From Microvirga terrestris (GTDB lineage Bacteria > Pseudomonadota > Alphaproteobacteria > Rhizobiales > Beijerinckiaceae): 64,000 nucleotides of DNA. The notes beneath the pieces are model-generated. The model was given only the letters and a program-made list of their open reading frames with translations, was not told where the DNA came from and did not search any database. Positions 12,166 through 27,441 of this stretch are shown one piece after another (the stretch's first letter is position 1; each line of letters starts with the position of its first letter). The DNA is taken from contig NZ_JADQDN010000003.1 of the NCBI RefSeq assembly GCF_015694425.1, positions 396,681 to 460,680 on the forward strand, written 5' to 3'. The position numbers were made by a program, and so were the translations under genes.

Positions 12166-13563
12166 TTACATGTGAATGGCGCGCTTCTCCACTGCGAGGG
12201 CTGCTTCCTTCACAGCCTCCGCAAGGGTCGGATGCGCGTGGCAGGTGCGGGCCATGTCTTCCGAAGAGGCGCCGAACTCCATGGCGATTGCCGCCTCGTG
12301 GATGAGGTTGCCGGCTTCCGCGCCGACGATGTGAACGCCGAGCACCTTGTCGGTTGTGGCATCGGCCAGAATCTTTACGAAGCCGTCCGTGGTGCGGTTC
12401 ACCTTGGCGCGGCCATTGGCCGTGAAGGGGAATTTTCCCGTGTTGTAGGCAATGCCCGCCGCCTTCAATTCCTCCTCGGTCTTGCCCACGGAGGCGACCT
12501 CCGGGAACGTGTAGACCACGCTTGGGATCACGTCGTAATTCACGTGGCCGGCCTTGCCGGCCAGGATCTCCGCTACGGCAACACCCTCATCCTCGGCCTT
12601 GTGGGCGAGCATGGGGCCGGCGATCACGTCGCCGATGGCATAGATGCCGGTGACGTTCGTGGAGAAATGCGCGTCCGTCTGGATGCGGCCGCGGTTGTCG
12701 AGCTGGACGCCCACCTTGTCGAGCCCGAGGCCCTGCGTGTAGGGCACGCGGCCGACCGCCACGAGCACCACATCGGCCTCTAGGGTCTCAGCCGAGCCGC
12801 CGGCGGCGGGCTCGACGGTGAGCGTCGCACCGTTGCCGGTCCGCTCGACCTTGGTCACCTTGGCGCCGAGCTTGAACTGGAATCCCTGCTTGCCGAGGAT
12901 GCGTTGGAAGTTCTTGGCGACCTCGCCGTCCATGCCAGGCAGGATGCGGTCGAGATATTCCACCACGGTCACCTCGGAGCCGAGGCGCCGCCACACGGAG
13001 CCGAGCTCCAGGCCGATGACGCCGGCGCCGATCACCACGAGGCGCTTTGGCACGCTCTCGAGTTCGAGTGCACCGGTGGAGGAGACCACGGTCTTCTCGT
13101 CGATCTCGATGCCCGGCAGGCGGGTGACGTCCGAGCCCGTGGCGATGACGATGTTCTTCGTCTCCAGCACCTGGTTCGAGCCGTCCTCGGCCGTGACCTC
13201 GACCTGGCCGGCGGCCGCGATGCGCGCCGTGCCGATGAAGGCATCGATCTTGTTCTTCTTGAGCAGGAACTCGACGCCCTTGGTATTGCCGTCGACGCCT
13301 TCCTGCTTGAAGGCCAGCATCGTCTTGAGGTCGAGGGTCGGAGCGCTCACGCCGATGCCCATGTCGGCGAAATGCTGCGCATCGTGGAACATGTGCGAGG
13401 CGTGCAGCAGGGCCTTGGACGGGATGCAGCCGATATTGAGGCAGGTGCCGCCATGGGTCTTGCGCTTTTCCACCACGGCGGTCTTGAGGCCGAGCTGCGC
13501 GGCCCGGATGGCGCAGACATAGCCGCCGGGGCCGGTGCCGATGACGATGAGATCGTAGGACAT
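12166..13563 (-). CDS. lpdA: Dihydrolipoyl dehydrogenase (E3)
   Basis: 465 residues. FAD-binding [10 protein letters not shown], redox-active Cys pair in [10 protein letters not shown] (residues 41 and 46), NAD-binding [10 protein letters not shown] and the C-terminal base motif [10 protein letters not shown]3 reoxidises the lipoyl group of the 2-oxoglutarate dehydrogenase complex, whose E1 and E2 genes lie just upstream. The start is MSYDLIVIG at 13563, preceded by GCGAGGG. An in-frame extension to 13656 only reads through the dispersed repeat and is not accepted. Confidence 0.96.
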   Translation of the reverse strand: MSYDLIVIGTGPGGYVCAIRAAQLGLKTAVVEKRKTHGGTCLNIGCIPSKALLHASHMFHDAQHFADMGIGVSAPTLDLKTMLAFKQEGVDGNTKGVEFLLKKNKIDAFIGTARIAAAGQVEVTAEDGSNQVLETKNIVIATGSDVTRLPGIEIDEKTVVSSTGALELESVPKRLVVIGAGVIGLELGSVWRRLGSEVTVVEYLDRILPGMDGEVAKNFQRILGKQGFQFKLGAKVTKVERTGNGATLTVEPAAGGSAETLEADVVLVAVGRVPYTQGLGLDKVGVQLDNRGRIQTDAHFSTNVTGIYAIGDVIAGPMLAHKAEDEGVAVAEILAGKAGHVNYDVIPSVVYTFPEVASVGKTEEELKAAGIAYNTGKFPFTANGRAKVNRTTDGFVKILADATTDKVLGVHIVGAEAGNLIHEAAIAMEFGASSEDMARTCHAHPTLAEAVKEAALAVEKRAIHM

Positions 13564-13581
13564 TGATTGAACCCTCGCTTC

Positions 13582-13676
13582 GTCATCACCGGGCCTGTCC
13601 CGGTGATCCCGATCCGGTGAAACGCAGCGCCTCTCCGATCGAGATGGCCGGCACAAGGCCGGCCATGACAGGAATG
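13582..13676. repeat. Dispersed repeat in the lpd-sucB spacer
   Basis: Contains GGGCCTGTCCCGGTGAT, the segment matching 11298-11392 in inverse orientation, and a hairpin GGCCGGCACAAGGCCGGCC. The spacer is 121 bp long and consists largely of this element, so the sucB-lpd transcript would carry strong stems here. Confidence 0.65.
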
Positions 13677-13684
13677 TTGAAAAC

Positions 13685-14929
13685 TTACAGATCGAGCACG
13701 AGGCGCGCCGGATCCTCCAGGGCTTCCTTGACCCGCACGAGGAAGGTCACGGCTTCCTTGCCGTCGACGATGCGGTGATCGTAGGAGAGCGCGAGATACA
13801 TCATCGGGCGCACGACCACCTGGCCGTTGCGCACCACCGGACGGTCCTCGATGCGGTGCATGCCGAGAATGCCCGATTGCGGCGCATTGAGGATCGGCGT
13901 CGACATGAGCGAACCGTAGATGCCGCCATTGGTGATGGTGAAGGTGCCGCCCTGCATCTCGTCGATGGAAAGCTTGCCGTCGCGGGCGCGCTTACCGAAA
14001 TCGGCGATCTTCTTCTCGATGCCGGCAACCGACAGGTCGTCCGCATCGCGCACCACAGGAACCACGAGGCCCTTCTCGGTGCCGACCGCGATGCCGATGT
14101 GGTAGTAGTTCTTGTAGACGAGGTCCTGCCCGTCGATCTCGGCGTTCACCGCCGGCACGTCCTTGAGTGCCTGGATCACCGCCTTGGTGAAGAAGCCCAT
14201 GAAGCCGAGCTTGGTGCCGTGCTTCTTCTCGAACACGTCCTTGTATTGGGCGCGCAGGTTCATCACCGCGCTCATGTCCACGTCGTTAAACGTGGTGAGC
14301 ATGGCGGCGGTGTTCTGGGCCTCTTTCAGGCGGCGCGCGATGGTCTGGCGCAGCTTGGTCATCTTCACGCGCTCTTCGCGCTCGGCATCGCTCGGCGCGG
14401 AAGGCGCACGCACCTGAACCGGTGCGGACGGCGCGGCAGCCTGGGCGCCGCCGGTCGCGATCGCCGCGAGCATGTCGCCCTTGGTCACGCGACCATCCTT
14501 GCCGGTGCCGCCGACATTGGCCGGGCTCACGCCGCTCTCGGCAGCAAGTCGGGCAACAGCCGGGCCGTGATCCTGGGCGCCGCCGGGAGCGGCTGCCGCG
14601 GGAGCGGGCGCAGTAGAGGGAGCCGGTGCGGCCTTGGGGGCTTCAGCCTTGGGGGCGGCTGCAGGGGCAGCGGCAGGAGCCGCCGCCGCACCGCCGTCGA
14701 CGATGGAGCCGAGCACCGCGCCGGGGCTCACCGTCTCGCCGTCCTTGGCGATGATGTCGCCGAGCGTACCGCTCGCGGGCGCGTTGACCTCGAGGGTGAC
14801 CTTGTCGGTCTCGAGCTCGAGCACAGGCTCGTCGGCCTTCACTGGATCGCCGGGCTTCTTGAACCAGCGGCCGATGGTGGCCTCTGATACGGATTCGCCA
14901 AGGGTGGGTACGCGGATTTCGGTTGCCAT
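13685..14929 (-). CDS. sucB: 2-oxoglutarate dehydrogenase E2, dihydrolipoyllysine succinyltransferase
   Basis: 414 residues. One lipoyl domain (ETDKVTLEV carries the lipoylated Lys), an Ala/Pro-rich linker, an E3/E1-binding domain ([21 protein letters not shown]) and the catalytic acetyltransferase domain with [14 protein letters not shown]. It transfers the succinyl group to CoA at the core of the complex. It follows sucA by 69 bp. One lipoyl domain and the short first helix favour OGDH over pyruvate dehydrogenase E2. Confidence 0.96.
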   Translation of the reverse strand: MATEIRVPTLGESVSEATIGRWFKKPGDPVKADEPVLELETDKVTLEVNAPASGTLGDIIAKDGETVSPGAVLGSIVDGGAAAAPAAAPAAAPKAEAPKAAPAPSTAPAPAAAAPGGAQDHGPAVARLAAESGVSPANVGGTGKDGRVTKGDMLAAIATGGAQAAAPSAPVQVRAPSAPSDAEREERVKMTKLRQTIARRLKEAQNTAAMLTTFNDVDMSAVMNLRAQYKDVFEKKHGTKLGFMGFFTKAVIQALKDVPAVNAEIDGQDLVYKNYYHIGIAVGTEKGLVVPVVRDADDLSVAGIEKKIADFGKRARDGKLSIDEMQGGTFTITNGGIYGSLMSTPILNAPQSGILGMHRIEDRPVVRNGQVVVRPMMYLALSYDHRIVDGKEAVTFLVRVKEALEDPARLVLDL

Positions 14930-14998
14930 GATCGTCTTTTGGTCTTTGCGGGGCTGGTTTCCCAGCCCCTCGGAATCGGGTGAGAGCTCCCGCGGGTT

Positions 14999-17959
<2,961 letters not shown>

Positions 17960-18019
17960 GACAATACTCGATTTCAAAATGACTGTGGGCGGCCCCGGGT
18001 TCGAGGCGGCCTTTATCGG

Positions 18020-18907
<888 letters not shown>

Positions 18908-18967
18908 TAAGGCGTCTCTTTATTGAGGAATAACGGGTGAAAATGAGAGAGAATTTTCATGCAGCAC

Positions 18968-19534
18968 TCAGCTCCCGTCATTGCAGATTGCGAGGACAAC
19001 GTCGTTTTTCCGCGAAGGGCGGAAATCTAATGCGGTAACTCGATACTTCGTTTGGCCTTTGCGCAATCCCCAAACAGTCTCGCGCATTTCACCGTGGTCG
19101 TGGGTTTGGCTGGGACCAGCACCTGCGGTCTGCTTGAACAATGCGATTGCAGCATCTACGTCGATACCAACTTGCTTAACAGCACAGGTCTGGATGCGTT
19201 CGTTCGCTGTGAAATTCTCGCCTAGCGTGACATACACTGGATAACCGAAGTTCTCATCTTTGTAGATGCCAAAGCTTGATTTTGAATTCCCGCCTTTAGC
19301 TTGGCACAAGGGAGCGGAACCGGCACTGTCCCCCTGCTTCCACTTGAGCGCTTGCGCGACTTTTGCACCTTCCGATGCATCGGGACCAATATCGATGCAG
19401 AGTCGCGTGAAAAGACGAACCAATGCCTCTTCAGGCGATTTCACCTGTACAGTTGCTTGCGCATGAACGCCCTGAGCGGACACAATCCCGCTCAGGAAAC
19501 ACAACATCACAGCGCTGGACAGATGAAAGCGCAT
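18968..19534 (-). CDS. Secreted protein of unknown function inserted between sucC and sucD
   Basis: 188 residues with an N-terminal signal peptide (MRFHLSSAVMLCFLSG, probable cleavage after VHA). The mature part has four cysteines (RLCID, PLCQA, QTCAV, AICND), which could form two disulphides in the periplasm. I do not recognise the family. The gene is 2 bp from the sucC stop and 60 bp before sucD, so it should be transcribed with them. Its base composition is visibly lower in GC than both neighbours, suggesting a later insertion into the operon. It is open from a normal ATG with no frame break, so it looks intact. Confidence 0.75.
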   Translation of the reverse strand: MRFHLSSAVMLCFLSGIVSAQGVHAQATVQVKSPEEALVRLFTRLCIDIGPDASEGAKVAQALKWKQGDSAGSAPLCQAKGGNSKSSFGIYKDENFGYPVYVTLGENFTANERIQTCAVKQVGIDVDAAIALFKQTAGAGPSQTHDHGEMRETVWGLRKGQTKYRVTALDFRPSRKNDVVLAICNDGS

Positions 19535-19536
19535 TC

Positions 19537-20733
19537 TTAAGCCTTACGAACCGCGTTCACGATCTTTTGCGCCGCGTCGTCGAGGTCATCCGCCGGGATC
19601 ACGTTGAGGCCGGATTCGCGGATGATCTGCTTGCCCTCTTCCACGTTGGTGCCCTCGAGGCGCACCACCAGCGGGACCTGCAGGCCGACCGTCTTCACCG
19701 CGGCGATCACGCCGCGGGCGATGACGTCGCATTTCATGATGCCGCCGAAGATGTTGACCAGGATGCCCTTCACGTTCGGGTCGGCCGTGATGATCTTGAA
19801 CGCCGCCGTCACCTTCTCCTCGGACGCGCCGCCGCCGACATCCAAAAAGTTCGCCGGCTCTTCGCCGTAGAGCTTGATGATGTCCAGCGTCGCCATGGCG
19901 AGGCCGGCGCCGTTGACCATGCAGCCGATGGTGCCGTCGAGCGCGATATAAGCGAGGTCGTACTTGGAGGCCTCGATTTCCTTCTCGTCCTCTTCCGTGA
20001 TGTCGCGGAGCTGCACCACATCAGGATGACGGTAGAGGGCATTGCCGTCGAAGGAGATCTTGGCGTCGAGGCACTTCAGGTGCCCGTCCTTGGTGACGAT
20101 GAGCGGGTTGATCTCAAGCATCTCCATGTCCTTCGCGATGAAGGCCTTGTAGAGCTTCGAAACAACGTCCTCGGCCTCCTTGGCGAGCGGGCCGGTCAGG
20201 CCCAGCGCCTTGGCGACGGTGCGGCCGTGATGCGGCATCACGCCGGTCGCGGGATCGACCGAGAAGGTCAGGATTTTTTCGGGGGTATCGTGGGCGACCT
20301 GCTCGATATCCATGCCGCCTTCGGTGGAGACCACGAAAGCGACACGGCCGGTCTCACGGTCGACGAGCATGGAGAGATAGAACTCCTTCTCGATGTCGGA
20401 GCCGTCCTCGATGTAGAGGCGGTTGACCTGCTTGCCGGCCTCGCCGGTCTGGATCGTGACCAGCGTCTTGCCGAGCATCTGCTGGGCAAACTGCTTCACC
20501 TCGTCCACCGACTTGGCAAGGCGCACGCCGCCCTTCTCTCCGGCCTCAGGCTCCTTGAACTTGCCCTTGCCGCGGCCGCCCGCGTGGATCTGGGACTTCA
20601 CGACCCAGAGCGGGCCGCCGAGCTGTTTGGCAGCGGCCTCCGCCTCGTCGGCGGAGAAGATGGCAACGCCATTGGAGACGGGCAGGCCGAACTCCTTCAG
20701 GACCGCTTTGCCTTGATATTCATGGATGTTCAT
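19537..20733 (-). CDS. sucC: Succinyl-CoA synthetase subunit beta
   Basis: 398 residues. Starts [19 protein letters not shown], has the ATP-grasp part with [15 protein letters not shown], the [12 protein letters not shown] segment and the [13 protein letters not shown] nucleotide/CoA contact block. The start at 20733 has GGAGAG in front of it; an upstream in-frame extension reads [11 protein letters not shown], which is translation of the repeat hairpin and is rejected. It is the first of the suc genes after mdh. Confidence 0.97.
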   Translation of the reverse strand: MNIHEYQGKAVLKEFGLPVSNGVAIFSADEAEAAAKQLGGPLWVVKSQIHAGGRGKGKFKEPEAGEKGGVRLAKSVDEVKQFAQQMLGKTLVTIQTGEAGKQVNRLYIEDGSDIEKEFYLSMLVDRETGRVAFVVSTEGGMDIEQVAHDTPEKILTFSVDPATGVMPHHGRTVAKALGLTGPLAKEAEDVVSKLYKAFIAKDMEMLEINPLIVTKDGHLKCLDAKISFDGNALYRHPDVVQLRDITEEDEKEIEASKYDLAYIALDGTIGCMVNGAGLAMATLDIIKLYGEEPANFLDVGGGASEEKVTAAFKIITADPNVKGILVNIFGGIMKCDVIARGVIAAVKTVGLQVPLVVRLEGTNVEEGKQIIRESGLNVIPADDLDDAAQKIVNAVRKA

Positions 20734-20764
20734 TCGTTTCTCTCCGCGGCAGCGGTTGAAGACG

Positions 20765-20795
20765 TGGATGGCCGGCACGAGGCCGGCCATGACAT
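20765..20795. repeat. GGCCGGC hairpin between mdh and sucC
   Basis: ATGGCCGGC-ACGAG-GCCGGCCAT perfect palindrome in the 69-bp mdh-sucC spacer. Same class as 924-952 and the element in the lpd-sucB spacer. It produces a false N-terminal extension of sucC when translated. Confidence 0.7.
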
Positions 20796-20802
20796 GTGAG
20801 GG

Positions 20803-21855
<1,053 letters not shown>

Positions 21856-21971
21856 TCAAAAGGTTAACAGGCCCGGCTTTGGGACCCAGTAAAAGTGTTC
21901 TCAAGCTTAACAATCAGGAAATACTTCGTGTTTACAGAAGCTTGCTGGGCTGAGCGGGCTGGAATTTTCCT

Positions 21972-21995
21972 GTTACAATTTTTGAAATTTGTAAC
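21972..21995. promoter_or_regulatory. 24-bp near-perfect palindrome upstream of mdh and just after tetR
   Basis: GTTACAATTTTT / GAAATTTGTAAC: 10 of 12 positions pair. It begins about 207 bp upstream of the mdh ATG and ends 5 bp past the tetR stop codon. AT-rich symmetrical sequence in GC-rich surroundings suggests an operator for the TCA operon or a weak terminator of tetR. No T-run follows. Confidence 0.4.
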
Positions 21996-22000
21996 TGGCC

Positions 22001-22630
22001 CTATACGCTGCCGTTGGCCAAGGCCCTCAGTACCACCCGGATCATGACGGCTAGACGCTGGTCGAGGATGTCCTGCGGCACCTCCCCGTCGAGGCGTACG
22101 GTCAGCGGATTGATGAAGCGATAGACCGCATCGCTGATGAAGGCGTGGGCCTTCTCCCGGTCCCGGGGGTCGAACTTGCCCGTCACGATGCCCTCGTCCA
22201 GCACCCGCTCGATGAGCTGGCGCATGCGGGCCCGATGCTTGCGCACCAGGGGACGCGAGGTTTCGGTGGCCGTGCAATAGACGTCGAAGAGGTGGCGATC
22301 CTCGTTCAGGAGATCCCGGTGAACCCGCGCCCAGGCCTGGATCAGGCGCTCGAGCTTGTCGTCGGCCGGATCGGGGGAATCCGCGATGTCGGCAATCGTC
22401 GCCTCCATCCGCCGCAGCCACTGGCCGGCGACCGCATCGATGAGGGCCGCCTTGTTGGTGAAGTAGCGGTAGACATTGGCGTGGGTCATGCCGGCGGCGT
22501 CCGCGATGCCGACGACGGTGATGTGCCTGGGGCCGAACTCCTTCAGCTGGTCGGCCGCGATGGCGAGAAGCCGGGTATCGGCCGGGGCGTCATCGGCAAC
22601 CCGTGAGGATCCGCCGGAGGGCCGCTTCAT
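22001..22630 (-). CDS. TetR/AcrR family transcriptional regulator
   Basis: 209 residues. The N-terminal helix-turn-helix reads IADAAGMTHANVYRYFTNKAAL, the standard TetR DNA-binding signature; the C-terminal ligand domain is variable and gives no substrate. Its ATG overlaps the zapE stop (ATGA), so it is translationally coupled to zapE rather than divergent from a target gene. The 24-bp palindrome that follows the stop is a possible binding site. Confidence 0.88.
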   Translation of the reverse strand: MKRPSGGSSRVADDAPADTRLLAIAADQLKEFGPRHITVVGIADAAGMTHANVYRYFTNKAALIDAVAGQWLRRMEATIADIADSPDPADDKLERLIQAWARVHRDLLNEDRHLFDVYCTATETSRPLVRKHRARMRQLIERVLDEGIVTGKFDPRDREKAHAFISDAVYRFINPLTVRLDGEVPQDILDQRLAVMIRVVLRALANGSV

Positions 22631-23862
22631 GTCTCGGCAAGCCCGGTGGTGCTGCCGGAGGCCTCAGAGTTGGAGCGGCCATGGGGCAGGGACAGGTATT
22701 CTTCGGACCGCATCTCGATCAGGCGCGACACCGTGCGGTCGAACTCGAAGGCTTCGCGGCCGGTATCGGCGTGGTAGAGCTCCGGCGCCTCGGCCTCCGC
22801 GGAGGCCAGCAGCTTCACATGGGCATCGTAGAAGGCATCGATCAGCGTGATGAAGCGCTTGACCTCGTTGCGGCGCTCGAACGTCATCCTGGGGATATTC
22901 TCCAGGATGACCGTGTGGAACTCCTCGGCAACCGCCAAGTAATCGGCAGCCCCCAAAGGCTTGGAGCACAGGTCCTCGAAGGAGAATCGCGCCACGCCGC
23001 CGGCCGCCTGCGGCACGTCCACCGGGTGGCCCTTCACGGTCAGGGTCACGGGCTTGCCGTGCTCGCGGCCCGTGAGGCTGCGAAATGCGCGGGTGAGCGC
23101 CGCGCGGGAGGTCTCATCGGCCGGCGTGTAGAAGACCGGGCTACCGGCGAGCTTTTCGAGCCGGAAGTCGGTGCGGGCATCGAGCTTCGCCACCGCCATC
23201 CGCTCCTGCAGGAGCCCGATGAACGGCAGGAAGAGCGAGCGGTTGAGACCGCCCTCATAGAGCCTGTCCGGCTCCACGTTGGAGGTCGCCACCACCACCA
23301 CCCCATGGGCGAAGAGCGCCGTGAACAGGCGCCCGAGGATCATCGCGTCGGCGATGTCCGTGACGGTGAACTCGTCGAAGCAGAGCACCCAGGCCTCGTT
23401 CGCCAGAGCCTCGGCCACGGGGGCGATGGGATCGTCGCCCGAAACTTCGCCGCTTTTAAGTTTCTGCCGGTAATCGTGAATGCGCTCGTGCACGTCCGAC
23501 AGGAAGGCGTGGAAATGGACCCGGCGCTTGCGCCGTACGGACAGCGCCTCGAAGAACAGGTCCATGAGCATGGTCTTGCCGCGCCCGACCGAGCCCCAGA
23601 CATAGAGCCCTTTGGGCGGCGCATGGTCCTTGCTTTTCTTGCCGAAGAGCCAGCCGAGCGCGCTGGGCTTGCGGGCAAGCCGATGATTGGCGAGGCTTTC
23701 CGCCAGCGCCTCCAGCCTTTTCAGCAGCGCCACCTGCGCCGGATCGCGCTCGATGGCCCCGGACGTGACCAGGGCGTTGTAGCGGGCGGTGATGGAGCGG
23801 GGCGAGGAGAAGGAGGTGTCGTTCACGGGCTGATCGATAGCGCTCCGAAGCGTTGAGCGCAA
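22627..23862 (-). CDS. zapE: Cell division protein ZapE (AFG1-like ATPase)
   Basis: 411 residues. Walker A GSVGRGKT at residues 90-97, Walker B LCFDEFTVTDIADA, sensor region VVVVATSNVEPDRLYEGGL, and the C-terminal block FSFEDLCSKPLGAADYL, all typical of the AFG1/LACE1 family. In E. coli ZapE affects Z-ring stability; homologues aid turnover of membrane proteins. Overlaps tetR by 4 bp. The exact start between 23862 (ATG) and 23826 (GTG) is uncertain. Confidence 0.9.
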   Translation of the reverse strand: MRSTLRSAIDQPVNDTSFSSPRSITARYNALVTSGAIERDPAQVALLKRLEALAESLANHRLARKPSALGWLFGKKSKDHAPPKGLYVWGSVGRGKTMLMDLFFEALSVRRKRRVHFHAFLSDVHERIHDYRQKLKSGEVSGDDPIAPVAEALANEAWVLCFDEFTVTDIADAMILGRLFTALFAHGVVVVATSNVEPDRLYEGGLNRSLFLPFIGLLQERMAVAKLDARTDFRLEKLAGSPVFYTPADETSRAALTRAFRSLTGREHGKPVTLTVKGHPVDVPQAAGGVARFSFEDLCSKPLGAADYLAVAEEFHTVILENIPRMTFERRNEVKRFITLIDAFYDAHVKLLASAEAEAPELYHADTGREAFEFDRTVSRLIEMRSEEYLSLPHGRSNSEASGSTTGLAET

Positions 23863-23922
23863 ACGTCTTGAGGCGGGATTTTCAACGAAGTCGCCATTCC
23901 TCGGAATGCGGCTAGACCCGAG

Positions 23923-24031
23923 CCCTCCTCCCCCTTGTGGGGAGGAGTTGGAGGTGGGGGTGTAAGCGAGAACCTATGCAGGTCAGGCGCTGTCACCCCC
24001 ACCCTGGCCCTCCCCACAAGGGGGAGGGAAA
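23923..24031. repeat. Large CCCTCCTCCCCC palindrome, copy 1
   Basis: Left arm CCCTCCTCCCCCTTGTGG with GGAGGTGGGGG; right arm CCCCCACCCTGGCCCTCC with CCACAAGGGGGAGGG. The arms are inverted repeats around a unique centre. A second copy with nearly identical arms is at 49324-49430. It lies between zapE and the Omp19-like gene. Confidence 0.8.
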
Positions 24032-24049
24032 GGAGCCTGCTTTCAGTTA

Positions 24050-24637
24050 TCACCGCGAGAGCGACAGCGGAGCGCCGGACTTGGCGAGGACGCCGCTGAG
24101 CGAAGCGGACGAGCCGCGCAGGCGCGCTGCGACAGCTCCGCCGGTCTGGTAGAGATAGACCTCGCCGTCGCGGTAGTCCCAGGCATTGACCCGGGACAGG
24201 TCCTGGTTCGAGCAGCCCGACGCGGAGGCGCGGTAGAGGTCGAGCGCCGGCGAGCTCGAAAGCTGGATGCGGCAGCTGCCGCCGGATGTCTGTGCGCTCC
24301 AGTTGCCGACCATGGCGGTGCGGCTCGACGGCGCCGGGGCAGCTGCAGGCGCGGGCGCCGCCACGGTCGGCGGCGGCGGGGCGGGCGGCAGGCCGGCAAT
24401 GTCGGTGCCTGCGGCCGGCGGCGCCATGGGGTCGGCGGCGAGCGGCGCGCCCGCCACGGGAGGCAGCGGCGTCGCCTCGACCGGCCCGGACGGCACGGCC
24501 TCGACCGGCGGCGCCTCGACGATCGGGGCAGCGTTCGCGCTGCGGACCGGCGGGCCGCCGAGACGGGTCGAGGAGCACGCTCCGAGAGCGAGAGCGGAGC
24601 CCATCACGGCCATCGCGAGCCAGTGGTAAGTCTTCAT
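24050..24637 (-). CDS. Omp19-like outer-membrane lipoprotein with AprI/Inh protease-inhibitor domain
   Basis: 195 residues. The lipobox LGAC places the lipidated Cys at position 21. A long Pro/Ala-rich low-complexity linker (about residues 25-105) precedes a C-terminal beta-barrel domain starting near AMVGNWSAQTSGGSCRIQL, with Trp and a Cys pair (SCRIQ, SGCSNQ), which fits the AprI/Inh metalloprotease-inhibitor fold of Brucella Omp19. It probably sits at the outer membrane facing the periplasm. The start at 24637 has AGGACC before it; earlier in-frame ATGs would spoil the signal peptide. Confidence 0.8.
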   Translation of the reverse strand: MKTYHWLAMAVMGSALALGACSSTRLGGPPVRSANAAPIVEAPPVEAVPSGPVEATPLPPVAGAPLAADPMAPPAAGTDIAGLPPAPPPPTVAAPAPAAAPAPSSRTAMVGNWSAQTSGGSCRIQLSSSPALDLYRASASGCSNQDLSRVNAWDYRDGEVYLYQTGGAVAARLRGSSASLSGVLAKSGAPLSLSR

Positions 24638-24760
24638 CGAGGTCCTCTTGTGCGGTGCCATCTTTTCAGGAAGGCTTGATCTTCGGCCTAAAACTATCTG
24701 GAGGAATATGAACCTAGACCAACATTGTTCCGGCTTCGACATATGGGATCGCAAATCATA

Positions 24761-24785
24761 AAAAAAGGCGCCGGAGGCGCCTTTT
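24761..24785 (-). terminator. Terminator after the sdhCDAB operon
   Basis: Stem AAAAGGCGCC (24763-24772) / GGCGCCTTTT (24776-24785) with a 3-nt loop, followed on the minus strand by further T bases. It lies 24 bp past the sdhB stop. Confidence 0.85.
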
Positions 24786-24808
24786 GATAAAAGTGTTGCG
24801 AGTCCGCC

Positions 24809-25591
24809 TCAGACGGCGCGCGCGATCATCATTTTCTTGATCTCGGCGATGGCCTTCGCCGGGTTCAGGCCCTTCGGGCAGGTGTTGGCGCAGTTCATGA
24901 TCGTGTGGCAGCGGTAGAGCCGGAACGGATCGTGCAGGTTGTCGAGGCGCTCGCCGGTGGACTCGTCGCGGCTGTCGATGAGCCAGCGATAGGCCTGGAG
25001 AAGGGCCGCGGGGCCGAGGAAGCGGTCGCCGTTCCACCAGTAGCTCGGGCACGAGGTGGTGCAGCAGGCGCAGAGAATGCACTCGTAGAGGCCGTCGAGC
25101 TTGGAGCGCTCCTCCGGGGTCTGGCGCCACTCGGTCTCAGGCTCCGCCGTCTGCGTCTGCAGCCAGGGCTCGATGGCCGCGTGCTGGGCGAAGAAGCTCG
25201 TGAGGTCCGGCACCAGATCCTTCAGCACCGGCATGTGCGGCAGCGGGTAGATCTTGATCGTGTCCGAGCCGCAATCGTCGATGCCGAGCGTGCAGGCGAG
25301 CGTGTTGCCGCCCATGATGTTCATGGCGCAGGAACCGCAGATGCCCTCGCGGCAGGAGCGGCGGAAGACCAGCGTCGAGTCGACGTTGTTCTTGATCCAC
25401 AACAGCGCGTCGAGAACCATCGGGCCGCAATCGTCGCGGTCGACATAATAGGTGTCGATGCGCGGGTTCTGCCCGTCGTCAGGGTTCCAGCGGTAGATGC
25501 GGAACGCCTGAACGTTGGCGGCATCGGCCGGCTTCGGCCAGGTCTTGCCTTCGGTGTAGCGGGAGTTCTTGGGAAGTTGGAACTGGGCCAT
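24809..25591 (-). CDS. sdhB: Succinate dehydrogenase iron-sulfur subunit
   Basis: 260 residues. Three cysteine clusters for the 2Fe-2S, 4Fe-4S and 3Fe-4S centres: [28 protein letters not shown] and [17 protein letters not shown]. It passes electrons from SdhA to the quinone site. Last gene of the operon, 15 bp after sdhA, followed by a clear terminator. Confidence 0.98.
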   Translation of the reverse strand: MAQFQLPKNSRYTEGKTWPKPADAANVQAFRIYRWNPDDGQNPRIDTYYVDRDDCGPMVLDALLWIKNNVDSTLVFRRSCREGICGSCAMNIMGGNTLACTLGIDDCGSDTIKIYPLPHMPVLKDLVPDLTSFFAQHAAIEPWLQTQTAEPETEWRQTPEERSKLDGLYECILCACCTTSCPSYWWNGDRFLGPAALLQAYRWLIDSRDESTGERLDNLHDPFRLYRCHTIMNCANTCPKGLNPAKAIAEIKKMMIARAV

Positions 25592-25606
25592 CGTTTTTCG
25601 TCTTCC

Positions 25607-27430
25607 TTAGTACACGCGAGCCTTCGGCTCGATGTACTGGATGTCGTTCGACATGGTGTAGGTGTGCACCGGGCGGTAATCGAGGGTCACCTTGTGGGAG
25701 GTGTCGTCGAGCCACGCGAGCGTGTGCTTCATCCAGTTCTTGTCGTCGCGCTCGGAGAAGTCCTCACGGGCATGCGCGCCGCGGGATTCCTGACGGTTGG
25801 CCGCGCCCTCCATGGTGACGACCGCCTGTCCGATCAGGTTGTCGAACTCCAGCGTCTCGAGGAGGTCGGTGTTCCAGATCAGCGAGCGGTCCGTGACCTT
25901 GACGTCGGCGGATGCGTTCCACACGTCGTGGATGAGCTTCTTGCCCTCGTCCAGAACCTCGCCGGTGCGGAACACCGCGCAGTTGTTCTGCATGGTCTTC
26001 TGCATCTGGAGGCGCAGCTCCGCGGTCGAGGTCGAGCCGTTGGCGTAGCGGAACCGGTCGAGGCGCGAGAGCGCGAGCTCGTCGGCGCTCTTGTGCAGGT
26101 CCGCATGACGGGCGTTCGGCTCCAGGATCTCGGCGCAGCGAAGCCCCGCCGCGCGGCCGAACACCACGAGGTCGATGAGCGAGTTCGAGCCCAGCCGGTT
26201 CGCGCCGTGCACGGACACGCAGGCCGCTTCGCCGAGTGCCATCAGGCCCGGCACCACCGTGTCCGGGTTGCCGTTTTTGAGCGTCAGCACCTCGCCGTGA
26301 TAGTTCGTCGGGATGCCGCCCATGTTGTAGTGCACGGTCGGCAGAACCGGGATCGGCTCCTTCGTGACATCGACGCCGGCGAAGATCTTGGCGCTCTCCG
26401 AGATGCCGGGCAGGCGCTCGTGCAGGATCTTCGGGTCGAGATGGTCGAGGTGCAGGTAGATGTGGTCCTTGTTCTTGCCCACGCCGCGGCCCGCGCGGAT
26501 TTCCATGGTCATGGCGCGGGACACCACGTCACGGGAGGCGAGATCCTTGGCGGAGGGCGCATAGCGCTCCATGAAGCGCTCGCCTTCCGAGTTGGTGAGA
26601 TAGCCGCCCTCGCCGCGCGCCCCCTCGGTGATGAGGCAGCCCGAGCCGTAGATGCCGGTGGGGTGGAACTGCACGAATTCCATGTCCTGCAGCGGCAGAC
26701 CGGCGCGCAGCACCATGGCGTTGCCGTCGCCGGTGCAGGTATGGGCCGAGGTGGCCGAGAAATACGCGCGTCCATAGCCGCCTGTCGCCAGGATCGTCAT
26801 GTGGGCGCGGAAGCGGTGGATCTCGCCGGTGGACTGGTTCAGCGCCACGACGCCGATGCAGCGGCCATCCGAGTCCATCATCAGGTCGAGGGCGAAATAC
26901 TCGATGAAGAAGTTGGTCTGGTTGCGGACCGCCTGACCGTAGAGCGTGTGCAGGATCGCGTGGCCCGTGCGGTCGGCGGCGGCACAGGTGCGCTGCGCCG
27001 TGCCCTTGCCGAAATCGGTGGTCATGCCGCCGAAGGGGCGCTGGTAGATCTTGCCCTCGGCTGTGCGCGAGAACGGCACGCCCCAATGCTCCAGCTCGTA
27101 GACGGCGGCGGGCGCGTTGCGCACGAGATACTCGATGGCATCCTGGTCGCCGAGCCAGTCCGACCCCTTCACGGTGTCGTACATATGCCAGCGCCAATCG
27201 TCCGGCCCCATGTTGCCGAGGGATGCCGAGATGCCGCCCTGCGCCGCCACCGTGTGCGAGCGCGTGGGGAACACCTTGGTGATGCAGGCGGTGCGAAGGC
27301 CGGCCTGCGAGCAGCCGACGGTGGCGCGAAGACCCGCGCCGCCCGCGCCCACGACGACCACGTCGAAGGTGTGGTCGATGATATTGTAGGCCTTGCCGTT
27401 GATGGCTGCGCCGTTCGTTGCTTGAGCCAT
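25607..27430 (-). CDS. sdhA: Succinate dehydrogenase flavoprotein subunit
   Basis: 607 residues. FAD-binding [15 protein letters not shown], the covalent-FAD His in [13 protein letters not shown], substrate-site [13 protein letters not shown], and the [21 protein letters not shown] block. The start [11 protein letters not shown] is at 27430; the open frame extends over 100 codons further upstream but only as an alternate frame of sdhD. It lies 11 bp after the sdhD stop. The enzyme oxidises succinate in the TCA cycle and feeds complex II. Confidence 0.98.
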   Translation of the reverse strand: MAQATNGAAINGKAYNIIDHTFDVVVVGAGGAGLRATVGCSQAGLRTACITKVFPTRSHTVAAQGGISASLGNMGPDDWRWHMYDTVKGSDWLGDQDAIEYLVRNAPAAVYELEHWGVPFSRTAEGKIYQRPFGGMTTDFGKGTAQRTCAAADRTGHAILHTLYGQAVRNQTNFFIEYFALDLMMDSDGRCIGVVALNQSTGEIHRFRAHMTILATGGYGRAYFSATSAHTCTGDGNAMVLRAGLPLQDMEFVQFHPTGIYGSGCLITEGARGEGGYLTNSEGERFMERYAPSAKDLASRDVVSRAMTMEIRAGRGVGKNKDHIYLHLDHLDPKILHERLPGISESAKIFAGVDVTKEPIPVLPTVHYNMGGIPTNYHGEVLTLKNGNPDTVVPGLMALGEAACVSVHGANRLGSNSLIDLVVFGRAAGLRCAEILEPNARHADLHKSADELALSRLDRFRYANGSTSTAELRLQMQKTMQNNCAVFRTGEVLDEGKKLIHDVWNASADVKVTDRSLIWNTDLLETLEFDNLIGQAVVTMEGAANRQESRGAHAREDFSERDDKNWMKHTLAWLDDTSHKVTLDYRPVHTYTMSNDIQYIEPKARVY

Positions 27431-27441
27431 GTCTGTTGTCC

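Noticed and set aside
20734..20790. N-terminal extension of sucC reading [11 protein letters not shown]
   Set aside because: It is translation of the GGCCGGC hairpin repeat; the real start is at 20733 with a ribosome site. The same argument removes the lpd extension to 13656.
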